Assembly (NCBI GenBank): GCA_019308705.1
Contig: JAFDHW010000171.1
Coordinates: 1-6,926, forward strand
DNA length: 6,926 nucleotides
Direction of reading: 5' to 3'
Origin: Deltaproteobacteria bacterium
GTDB lineage: Bacteria > Desulfobacterota > Desulfobacteria > Desulfobacterales > Desulfatibacillaceae
In this document: piece after piece, positions 1 to 6,034 of the stretch
How the letters are laid out: the number at the start of each line of letters is the position of its first letter
How positions within the stretch are numbered: position 1 is the first letter of the stretch
The notes under the pieces: model-generated
Databases searched by the model: none
The model's input: only the letters and a program-made list of their open reading frames with translations
What the model was told of the DNA's origin: nothing
Made by a program: the position numbers and the translations under genes

Positions 1-112
1 GAGCCCGATTCACGCGATAGCTGCGTCAGGAGGCGGTCGCGGTACAAAAGTACAGCTTCCCTCCTCCTTCCTTGCTCTCGCGCGAATCGAACGCGTGAAT
101 AATCCGGGTTAG
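1..112 (+). mobile_element. MITE-like repeat, copy 1 (right part only)
   Basis: This is the right-hand 112 bp of a repeat seen three times in the window; its left part lies outside. It matches the reverse complement of 1137-1248 with only two differences (G/T near position 93 and T/C near 110). It also matches 6867-6926 over its first 60 bases with one difference (C34 against G6900). It ends in AATCCGGGTTAG, whose reverse complement CTAACCCGGATT is a variant of the terminal inverted repeat found at both ends of copy 2. Inside are two long complementary arms (CGATTCACGCGATAGC and GCTCTCGCGCGAATCG), a GGAGG/CCTCC pair and a central GTAC-AAAA-GTAC hairpin. No transposase is encoded, so it is read as a non-autonomous element. 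The mobilising family is not known from this sequence. Confidence 0.8.
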
Positions 113-272
113 AAGCGGCTGCCGGTACCGACCCCGGCGCTCAAGGCCCTTTGCTCCCTTGCCGGCAAACGGCATCGGCGGATTTCCGTCTTCCTTTCCA
201 CCACAAAACCCCACGCAAGCCGGCCCATCGTCGAACCATAGCCCCCCCACGCCCCGCGAACGGGCTGTTTCG

Positions 273-295
273 GGGGCGGCGCCGTTTGCCGCCCC
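273..295. repeat. Perfect 8-bp GC hairpin in the FKBP leader
   Basis: GGGGCGGC (273-280) pairs perfectly with GCCGCCCC (288-295) around a 7-base loop GCCGTTT. No T-run follows on either strand, so it is not a standard intrinsic terminator. It may be an RNA structure in the FKBP 5' leader, or the remains of a terminator of an upstream gene separated by the repeat insertion. The function is not known. Confidence 0.5.
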
Positions 296-400
296 AGCTC
301 GCACTTCATCCAAAAAAAATTTCACGCGCAGGCTGTAACATGCCGCCAAAATGCCGATCTTTACAAAAGAGCCGGCCCTGGCCGCCATGCGGACCGCACA

Positions 401-407
401 AAGGAGA
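401..407 (+). promoter_or_regulatory. Ribosome binding site of the FKBP gene
   Basis: AAGGAGA lies with its GGAG core 8 bases before ATG 415. It decides the start. The upstream in-frame ATG at 151 is not followed by a recognisable signal peptide, whereas translation from 415 begins directly with one. Confidence 0.8.
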
Positions 408-414
408 ACCAGCC

Positions 415-1140
415 ATGCGGAGTTGCTTCGCGGCCACTTCGGCCTTCACGTTTGCCATCGCCCTTGTCTGCGGCGCTTTCGCCGGGGACCTGGAGCTGAA
501 AGACGACCGGGACAAGACCAGCTATTCCGTGGGATTCCAGATCGGCGAAAACCTCCGCGCCACCGGCATTACCGTGGACCTGGACCTTTTCATGCGCGGG
601 TTTGAGGACGCCACCGCGCAAAAGGAACCCGCCATGTCCCTGGACGAGATCCGCGGCATCCTGTCCCGGCTACGGCTGGAGGTGGTGGCCCGCCAGATGC
701 GGAAGCACATGGAAGAAGCCAGGAAAAACAAGAAGGAAAGCGAGGCCTTTTTGGCGGAAAACAAAAGGAGGAAGGGGGTCGCCACCACGGACAGCGGCCT
801 GCAGTACGAGATCCTGAGGAAGGGCGAAGGCGAGAGCCCCGAGCCGGGCGACACGGTAACCGTGCACTACACGGGCACGTTGATCGACGGCACCCTGTTC
901 GACAGCTCGTTCGAGCGGGGGGAGCCGGCCCGCATCCCCGTGGACGGCGTGATCCCCGGGTGGACCGAGGCCTTGAAGAAGATGCATGAAGGCTGCAAAT
1001 GGAAGCTCTACGTGCCGCCGGAGCTGGCCTACGGCGAGCACGGCAAGGGCGCCATTCCCCCCAATGCCGCGCTGATCTTCGAGGTGGAGCTCCTGTCCGT
1101 GGAAAAGGCCGACGGCGGCAAGGAAAAAGCCTCCTTCTAG
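415..1140 (+). CDS. Exported FKBP-type peptidyl-prolyl cis-trans isomerase (Mip/FkpA-like)
   Basis: This 241-residue protein should catalyse cis-trans isomerisation of Xaa-Pro bonds and assist folding outside the cytoplasm. Residues 1-23 form a signal peptide: a short basic start, a hydrophobic core (about 5-20) and an AFA-G cleavage site after A23. C19 is not in a good lipobox, so a soluble periplasmic protein is more likely than a lipoprotein. Residues about 33-95 match the FKBP N-terminal dimerisation domain (DKTSYSVGFQIG). Residues about 95-120 are a charged helix rich in Lys and Glu. Residues 126-230 are the FKBP domain. Its key active-site positions are present: Y152 (HYTG), F162-D163, V179-I180, W183 (PGW), Y206 (LAYGE) and F222 (IFEVEL). 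The length fits Mip/FkpA proteins. The last codon is followed by a TAG that belongs to the terminal repeat of the element at 1137-1340, so the tail after about residue 230 may be altered from its original form. The gene stands alone and is convergent with the activase gene. The family call is firm; the client proteins are unknown. Confidence 0.93.
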   Translation: MRSCFAATSAFTFAIALVCGAFAGDLELKDDRDKTSYSVGFQIGENLRATGITVDLDLFMRGFEDATAQKEPAMSLDEIRGILSRLRLEVVARQMRKHMEEARKNKKESEAFLAENKRRKGVATTDSGLQYEILRKGEGESPEPGDTVTVHYTGTLIDGTLFDSSFERGEPARIPVDGVIPGWTEALKKMHEGCKWKLYVPPELAYGEHGKGAIPPNAALIFEVELLSVEKADGGKEKASF

Positions 1141-1340
1141 CCCGGATTATTCACGAGTTCGATTCGCGCGAGAGCAAGGAAGGAGGAGGGAAGCTGTACT
1201 TTTGTACCGCGACCGCCTCCTGACGCAGCTATCGCGTGAATCGGGCTCGCTTTTCAAGGACCCTTCCATTGGCACTTAACCTGTTTAAATCCGTATAACT
1301 ATTTTATTCGGCGAAATTTTTCATGAATAATTCGGGCTAG
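1137..1340 (-). mobile_element. MITE-like repeat, copy 2 (complete, 204 bp)
   Basis: This is the only complete copy. Read on the minus strand it begins CTAGCCCGAATTATTCATGA (1340 down to 1321) and ends with the reverse complement of CTAGCCCGGATTATTCACGA (1137-1156). The ends are therefore about 20-bp imperfect terminal inverted repeats with two differences. CTAG stands at both outer edges (1137-1140 and 1337-1340) and may be a 4-bp target duplication. Because CTAG is palindromic, it may equally be part of the repeat. The element has two parts: an AT-rich 90-bp left part (1251-1340), 86 of 90 bases identical to 6720-6809, and a GC-rich 112-bp hairpin part (1137-1248), 110 of 112 identical to copy 1. 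No transposase is encoded. It fills the gap between the convergent FKBP and activase genes, supplies the FKBP stop codon and ends 20 bp past the activase stop. Confidence 0.85.
1160..1243. repeat. Long imperfect hairpin inside repeat copy 2
   Basis: CGATTCGCGCGAGAGC (1160-1175) pairs with GCTATCGCGTGAATCG (1228-1243): 14 of 16 positions complementary. Further in, GGAGG within 1182-1189 can pair with CCTCC (1216-1220). The centre is GTAC-TTTT-GTAC (1196-1207). The outer arms and central loop are conserved in copy 1. Transcribed from either side, this structure could stall RNA polymerase or protect 3' ends of the two convergent mRNAs. That role is inferred only from position and structure. Confidence 0.7.
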
Positions 1341-1359
1341 GCCACGGCCCCTCGCGCCC

Positions 1360-4300
1360 TCATGCGCGCATTTGTTCGTGCACGCGCCTGGCCCGCAGGC
1401 AGAATGCGTCCAACTGGGCGGTGACCAACTGGGGAAAGGGCGACCCGTCGCTTTCGATGGCCAAATACGGGAGGTCCCCGGCCCTCTGCACCGGCGTGGG
1501 GGGCCCGCCGTTTGGCGTGGCCGCGGCCACGGCAGCCTCGGCCATCACCGCCTCGGACAACCGGTTGGGCATGCACCCGAACGGACCGATGGCAATGGCC
1601 CCGCAGGTCTTCTCTCCCACTTCGGCCAGCGCGCTGCCCAAAGTGAGCACCGCTTCGCCGGTGAGCCGGGGGCTGATGTAGGGCGCGGCGGCCGAAACGA
1701 TCCTGTCCACGTCCACCGCCTGGGGGCGCACCAAGCCGGAGGCGGCCATGATGTTCTTGATGCGCCGTTCATAGCCGTCGCGCACCATGGCCTGGAGCCT
1801 GCGGGCCGCCCGCTTTTTCAGGCTCCCCTTTCCGTGTTCCGAATACCCCTTGGCCTGGGACCAGTCCGTGTAGGCGATCCACTCGGCCACGGGCGCCAGG
1901 TGCACGGCAAACCCCCGCCGGGCCATCTCCCGGATGAGCCCCCGGCGGGAAAGCGAATCCCGCCGCACGAAGATTTCGCCCACCAAGGAGATCACCGGCA
2001 CTTCTTCCACCGGCCTTTTGAGCGGGATGCGGGAGAGGTTTGACGCCGCGGTCCTCAGCGCGGCGGAAAGCCGGGTGAACCGGGGGTTCAACAAGGTCTG
2101 TTTCACCCGTTCCCACTCGCGGTCGAACCCGGCCATGGCCTCTTCCGGGTCCCTGGCGTTGGCCAACAGCATGGACCGGATGTCCTCGAACACGTCCCCG
2201 CACACCACGGCCCACCACCCGGCCCGCGGAAAGCTGCCCCCCAGGGTGGACACGTAGGAACCCTCGGAGGTCAGGCTGAACACCGTGGTGTCCGGGATCT
2301 CCAGGCGCTTGATCAGGTCCTTCAGAAACACCTGGTACTGGCCGAACCGGCACGGGCCCGTGGCCGTGGGCATGAAATACACCACCCGCTCGCCGTCCTT
2401 TTTGTGGTAGCGCACGTAGTCCAGCAGCGTGCCCGTGGTGAGGATGAGCGGCAGGCACTCCTTGCACGAAGTGTTGGCCCGGCCGAGCTTCAAGATGGCC
2501 TCGTCGGCGGGCCGGTGGCCGTGGGCGTTGTACCCGTTGGCGCGAAACACGTTGATGAGCCCCTCGGTGGACAGCCGGCCCATGGAAGGGAACAGGAGCG
2601 TCAAGCGGGGGTCCTGGAGGGGGATCTCCTCCCCTTTGGACGTGACCATGGACCGGGCGTTTCCGTTTGAGCCCATGCGGGCGGGCACGAACACCCGGGG
2701 CTTGGGCCGCACGGCCGCGTCGGGCAGTTTGCGCCAGGAGGAAATCACGTCCAAAAAGGCCTCGATGCGCGTCTCCAGGCCCGCGTCCGCGGTGTGGGAG
2801 TCCAGCTCCAGGGTGAGGGAAGGCTTCTTGCCCATGGCCTGGCGGAAGTAGCCCACCACAAAGGAGTCCGGCCCGCACGAGAAGTTGGTGACATAGGTTC
2901 CGAACAGCTGGGGGTGCCGGGCCACCAGGAAGGCTGCCCGCAAAATCTTCTGGCCCATGCCCCAGTACATGTGCTCCTTTTCCCGCTCGTTGTCCGTATC
3001 CAGGAAATCGTGGGGAATGGCCAGGACGCCCCGGGTGGCCAGCTTGTGGGGAACGCCCATGTGGGCCTCGGAGGCAAAGGCGTTGTAGGGGCGCCCGAAA
3101 AGGACCACGCCCGTGGCGTCCGGGTCGGCCTCCAACCGGGCCAGGGCCTTTTTGCCCTGCTGTTTCAAACCCGCTTCAAAGCGCCGCTGGACGGCCAGAG
3201 CGTGACGGAAGGCCTTTTTGCCCCTTTGCCGGTCCAGGCCCACGCGTCGGGCCACGTCCGCGAACGCGGGTTCCATGGCCTCCATGGCCCGGTGGGGGTC
3301 CAGAAAGGGGGTAAGAACCCGGGTGCCCGCCCGGCCGAGGCTTTCCAGCTCCCCGGAAAACGCGGACCGCAGGATAAAGGGCTCTCCCTGGGCCAGGGGG
3401 CAAACCTGGGACTGGGCATAACCGCGGGGCACGTACACGGACTTCACGTGGGGCAGGAAGATGAAATCTGGGGCGGGATCGGTTTGAAGGAGGGTATGGA
3501 AGAACCCGTGGGAGAGTTCGACCGGATAGCAAAAGGCCGCGTTTTTGCGGTCCATCCCCTGCCGGGAGGGCTCGCGCGGAACCACGGTTTCAAACCCCAG
3601 CTCCGCGAAGAACGCGGAAAACAGGGGAAGCCAGGAATGGGTGAAAAAGCTGCGGTTTACGGCCACCCGGCCGCGCACCTGGGCAGGGGTGTGAAAGGAT
3701 TCGTCAAACAGGGCTTTTTCCCGGGCCCGCACCAGGTTCAGGGCCGCGGCGTCGAAGGTGACCTTGCGCCTGAGGTTGTACCACCGGTTGCAGGCCCCGC
3801 CAAAGGGGTGCTTCTCCCCCTGGACGTGGATCACGGCCACCTCGCAGCCCCGGTCGCACTTTTCCTTTCCTCCTTTGCAGGTGAAGGTCTTTCCGTACTC
3901 CACCTCACGGGCGGCCAGGGCGGAAAGGTTAAAATCGCCCCGGGGCAGAAGCCCCGCCTCCATGCGCTTTTCCGCCTCCAGGGCCACGCCGAACGCGCCC
4001 ATCAAGCCCGGCTCGGGCGGCACCACCATGGGCTTTCCCAACAGAGACGCCATGGCCAAAGGCACGGCGCGGTTGTAGCACACCCCGCCCTGCATGAAGA
4101 CCTTTTCGCCCACGGGGCGGGCGCCCTTGACCCGGTTCATGTAGTTCATGCAGATGGAGTACACCAGCCCGGCCACGATGTCCTCGTGGGCCACGCCCTC
4201 GTGGATGGCGTTCTTGATGTCCGAGGCGATGAACGCGGCGCACTGGTCGTTGAAGTTGGGCGGAGCCTGGCCCGTGACCGCAATACCCGCGATGTCCTCC

Positions 4301-5700
4301 ACGGCCACGCCCAGCGTCTCCTGGGCGGACTCCTCCAGGAAGCTTCCCGTGCCCGCGGAGCAGGCCTCGTTCATGGCGTAGTCGCTGGCCACCCCGGCGG
4401 TGAGGTAGGTGTACTTGGCGTCCTGGCCGCCGATTTCGAAGATGGTGTCCACGCCGGGATCGAAGTGCACGGCCGCGGCCGCGTGGGCGACGATCTCGTT
4501 GATGACCGCGTCCGTGCCCGCGTGCAGCCCCGCGATCTGCCGGCCGGACCCGCACACCCCCAGCACGGGGATGGAGATGGCCCCTTGCCCGGTGGCTTTT
4601 TCCACCTGCCGGGCGAGCTCCGCGTAGCAGCGGCGGGACGCGCCCACGGGGTCGCCGTTGGTGCGCAGGTACACCGAAGCTACCAGGGCTCGGTCGTCCC
4701 GGCGCACCAGCACGGCCTTGGTGGTGGTGGAGCCCACGTCCAGGCCCAACAGACACTCGTCCCCGGGCCGCACCCGGCCGTACTCCAGGGTCTTGAACTC
4801 GACCAGGCTTTCGGCCGAGGACAACGGAGGCAGGGTGTCGTGGGTGGCCTTGCGCCTGGCGAACAAGCGGTCCCAGCCGGGATACGGCTTCGTCTCGTTC
4901 TCCAGGGCCCACAGGGCCGCGCCCGTGGCCTCGAAGCAGGCCGCGTGCTCCGGCACCACCAGCCCGGGGATCTCCCGCCGGAGATACTCCACCATCATGC
5001 GGTTCTGCGAGGCCCCGCCCGCCAGCATGACGTTCTTGCGCTCCACGCGCTTGAGCAACTCCAGGACCTTGTCCGCCATCATCCTGCACAGGCCGGCCAC
5101 CACGCGCTTCTTGGGCACGCCCTTGTTGGTGGCGTGGGTGCAGTCGGACTTGCAGAACACGGAGCACCGGCCGGAAACGTGGTGGGGATGTTCCGAGGCG
5201 GCCCACTCCGCGGCCTCTTCGAGGGATACGCCCATGCGCGCGAGCTGCTGCAGGAAGAACTCGCCCGTGCCCGAGGCGCACTTGTTGCCCGTGTTCACCC
5301 GCTTGATGCGGCCGGAGTCGTCCAACACGTAGACCATGAAGGTTTCTCCGCCCGCGGAGACGACCGCCGGGCAAAAAACGCCCGCGGGCCTGGCGTGGGC
5401 GTAGGCGCGCTCCACGGCCTCGGGCTCGTCGATGGAGGAAAGGTTCAAGGCGTCGCGGAATTTTCTGCCCGTCACCGCGATGCGGTCATAGGAATCCATG
5501 GAAAGCCCGGCCAGCACGTCGGCCAGGATCTTTCCAGGGTTTCCCTCGTGGGCGTGGGAGGCGGTGCGCACGATGCACGGCGTTTCACCCTCCTGTTTGG
5601 CCTCGCAGATGGTGATGCTGGAGGCTCCCACGCATATTCCCAACGACACCAAGCCGTTGTCCTTTCCGGGTTTGCCCGCCTTCTTCCTCTTCTTGGGCAT
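1360..5700 (-). CDS. Fused acyl-CoA dehydratase activase-related protein (two BadF/HgdC-type ASKHA domains + DUF2229/HgdB-like regions)
   Basis: This 1446-residue cytoplasmic protein belongs to the large proteins related to the ATP-dependent activators of 2-hydroxyacyl-CoA dehydratases and benzoyl-CoA reductases. These use ATP hydrolysis at a [4Fe-4S] cluster to drive low-potential electron transfer. ASKHA domain 1 spans about residues 17-270, with cluster-type cysteines C141 (NKCASGTGEF) and C179 (GRCSVF) and an adenosine motif LAGGASQNR (226-234). Its phosphate motifs are degenerate (GICVGASS, SAGGET). ASKHA domain 2 spans about 317-582 and is canonical: LDVGSTTTK (320-328), EIGGQDAKY (422-430), C447 (ACSAGTGSF), C487 (DQCAAF) and MQGGVCYNR (536-544). 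A cysteine linker follows (C608, C615, C619, C637). Residues about 680-860 resemble DUF2229, including FCYPVELSHG. Residues about 863-990 resemble the dehydratase D-component (FGRPYNAF, NFSCGPDSF). A further such region at about 1030-1380 has C1079-x2-C1082, C1117 and C1376. The length is usual for these fusions. The start at 5700 has a good Shine-Dalgarno. The gene is divergent from tetR. The substrate is unknown; the electron-transfer role is inferred from family. Confidence 0.9.
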   Translation of the reverse strand: MPKKRKKAGKPGKDNGLVSLGICVGASSITICEAKQEGETPCIVRTASHAHEGNPGKILADVLAGLSMDSYDRIAVTGRKFRDALNLSSIDEPEAVERAYAHARPAGVFCPAVVSAGGETFMVYVLDDSGRIKRVNTGNKCASGTGEFFLQQLARMGVSLEEAAEWAASEHPHHVSGRCSVFCKSDCTHATNKGVPKKRVVAGLCRMMADKVLELLKRVERKNVMLAGGASQNRMMVEYLRREIPGLVVPEHAACFEATGAALWALENETKPYPGWDRLFARRKATHDTLPPLSSAESLVEFKTLEYGRVRPGDECLLGLDVGSTTTKAVLVRRDDRALVASVYLRTNGDPVGASRRCYAELARQVEKATGQGAISIPVLGVCGSGRQIAGLHAGTDAVINEIVAHAAAAVHFDPGVDTIFEIGGQDAKYTYLTAGVASDYAMNEACSAGTGSFLEESAQETLGVAVEDIAGIAVTGQAPPNFNDQCAAFIASDIKNAIHEGVAHEDIVAGLVYSICMNYMNRVKGARPVGEKVFMQGGVCYNRAVPLAMASLLGKPMVVPPEPGLMGAFGVALEAEKRMEAGLLPRGDFNLSALAAREVEYGKTFTCKGGKEKCDRGCEVAVIHVQGEKHPFGGACNRWYNLRRKVTFDAAALNLVRAREKALFDESFHTPAQVRGRVAVNRSFFTHSWLPLFSAFFAELGFETVVPREPSRQGMDRKNAAFCYPVELSHGFFHTLLQTDPAPDFIFLPHVKSVYVPRGYAQSQVCPLAQGEPFILRSAFSGELESLGRAGTRVLTPFLDPHRAMEAMEPAFADVARRVGLDRQRGKKAFRHALAVQRRFEAGLKQQGKKALARLEADPDATGVVLFGRPYNAFASEAHMGVPHKLATRGVLAIPHDFLDTDNEREKEHMYWGMGQKILRAAFLVARHPQLFGTYVTNFSCGPDSFVVGYFRQAMGKKPSLTLELDSHTADAGLETRIEAFLDVISSWRKLPDAAVRPKPRVFVPARMGSNGNARSMVTSKGEEIPLQDPRLTLLFPSMGRLSTEGLINVFRANGYNAHGHRPADEAILKLGRANTSCKECLPLILTTGTLLDYVRYHKKDGERVVYFMPTATGPCRFGQYQVFLKDLIKRLEIPDTTVFSLTSEGSYVSTLGGSFPRAGWWAVVCGDVFEDIRSMLLANARDPEEAMAGFDREWERVKQTLLNPRFTRLSAALRTAASNLSRIPLKRPVEEVPVISLVGEIFVRRDSLSRRGLIREMARRGFAVHLAPVAEWIAYTDWSQAKGYSEHGKGSLKKRAARRLQAMVRDGYERRIKNIMAASGLVRPQAVDVDRIVSAAAPYISPRLTGEAVLTLGSALAEVGEKTCGAIAIGPFGCMPNRLSEAVMAEAAVAAATPNGGPPTPVQRAGDLPYLAIESDGSPFPQLVTAQLDAFCLRARRVHEQMRA

Positions 5701-5708
5701 GGGAAACG

Positions 5709-5715
5709 CTTCCTT
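5709..5715 (-). promoter_or_regulatory. Ribosome binding site of the activase gene
   Basis: On the minus strand AAGGAAG lies 8 bases before ATG 5700. It supports this start over internal ATGs. The first residues after it are a short basic stretch (MPKKRKKAGK) leading into the first ASKHA strand. Confidence 0.75.
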
Positions 5716-5842
5716 TCGGGTGGGGGGGCCGGCTTTCTTGGCCCTTCACGAAAAAAGCCTGGACCGAAAAAACCTTTTGGATGTCTCACCACACCTGGGA
5801 TTTTTTTGCAGGGTCAGGAGCGGCGAAACCACGCTTCCCGCA

Positions 5843-5870
5843 TTGATATGCACAAACTCCATTTGGTCAA
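5843..5870 (-). promoter_or_regulatory. Candidate sigma-70 promoter of the activase gene
   Basis: Read on the minus strand, TTGACC (5870-5865) is followed after 16 bases by TATCAA (5848-5843). Transcription would start near 5836 and leave a 5' leader of about 135 nt before ATG 5700. An 8-bp inverted repeat lies directly upstream of the -35 box. This is a by-eye match to the consensus only. Confidence 0.45.
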
Positions 5871-5871
5871 G

Positions 5872-5897
5872 CGGTAAAAAAACCTGGTATTTTACCG
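5872..5897. promoter_or_regulatory. Inverted repeat, candidate operator upstream of the activase promoter
   Basis: CGGTAAAA (5872-5879) and TTTTACCG (5890-5897) are perfect 8-bp inverted arms with a 10-base spacer, 26 bp in all. The second arm overlaps an 8-bp palindrome TACCGGTA (5893-5900). It sits one base upstream of the candidate minus-strand -35 box and about 72 bases upstream of the plus-strand -35. The core GGTAAAA recurs at 6006-6012 inside the second candidate operator. The size fits a TetR-type dimer site; binding by the neighbouring TetR protein is inferred. Confidence 0.5.
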
Positions 5898-5968
5898 GTA
5901 GGAAAAATTACGCCGCGGCCGTAGCCCCAGCCCGGGATTTTCCAGGGAAGGAACCAGCAGGAAACCGC

Positions 5969-5998
5969 TTGACATCCCCAACCTTCGGGCGGTAGCTA
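5969..5998 (+). promoter_or_regulatory. Candidate promoter of the tetR-family gene
   Basis: TTGACA (5969-5974) is a perfect -35 match. A weak -10, TAGCTA (5993-5998), follows after 18 bases. The transcription start would be near 6005, giving a short leader to ATG 6035. The weak -10 overlaps a palindrome, which fits repression at this promoter. Confidence 0.5.
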
Positions 5999-6017
5999 GC
6001 TTGGTGGTAAAACTAGC
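5995..6017. promoter_or_regulatory. Imperfect palindrome over the tetR promoter, candidate autoregulatory operator
   Basis: GCTAGCTT (5995-6002) and AAACTAGC (6010-6017) are inverted with 7 of 8 positions matching, around the spacer GGTGGTA. The palindrome overlaps the candidate -10 box and start point and ends 17 bases before ATG 6035. That is a usual place for a TetR-family self-repression site. It differs from the 5872-5897 repeat apart from a shared GGTAAAA, so it is uncertain which of the two the protein binds. Confidence 0.45.
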
Positions 6018-6034
6018 CATTCAGGAGAGGGGTC

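Larger units (their letters stand above)
113..414. other. Non-coding leader region upstream of the FKBP gene
   Basis: These 302 bases lie between repeat copy 1 and the FKBP start codon. An in-frame ATG at 151 would extend the FKBP protein by 88 residues. The translation there is rich in Pro and Arg, resembles no signal or domain, and would bury the obvious signal peptide, so the region is treated as non-coding. It contains a 10-bp palindrome TTGCCGGCAA (159-168), a strong GC hairpin (273-295) and an A8 tract (312-319) followed by TAACAT (336-341). The last could be a -10 box, but no convincing -35 sits at the right distance. The FKBP promoter is probably here but cannot be fixed by eye. Confidence 0.6.

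Noticed and set aside
151..414. N-terminal extension of the FKBP protein from ATG 151
   Set aside because: The added 88 residues are Pro/Arg-rich without any motif and precede an obvious Shine-Dalgarno, ATG and signal peptide at 401-483.
1..1340. CRISPR array or integron attachment sites as an explanation of the repeats
   Set aside because: Only three copies exist, two of them over 5 kb apart and one inverted, with no regular short spacing and no integrase or cas genes.
1768..2878. Further long open frames within the activase gene (for example 1769-2878 on the minus strand)
   Set aside because: They are out of frame with the activase gene and give Gly/Arg/Pro/His-rich translations with no domain.
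3929..5374. A 481-codon open frame on the minus strand in another frame
   Set aside because: It overlaps the activase gene entirely and is Arg/Gly-rich with no recognisable domain; it is a frame shadow.
5727..5746. GGGCC...GGCCC stem upstream of the activase start as a terminator or riboswitch
   Set aside because: The stem is only 5 bp with a 9-base loop, has no T-run in the right place and no known riboswitch consensus.
2794..5877. A 1027-codon open frame on the plus strand
   Set aside because: It lies opposite the activase gene. Its translation is low-complexity (rich in Gly, His, Val, Ala, Gln) with no motif, which is the usual shadow of a GC-rich gene. The minus-strand frame has clear family motifs throughout.
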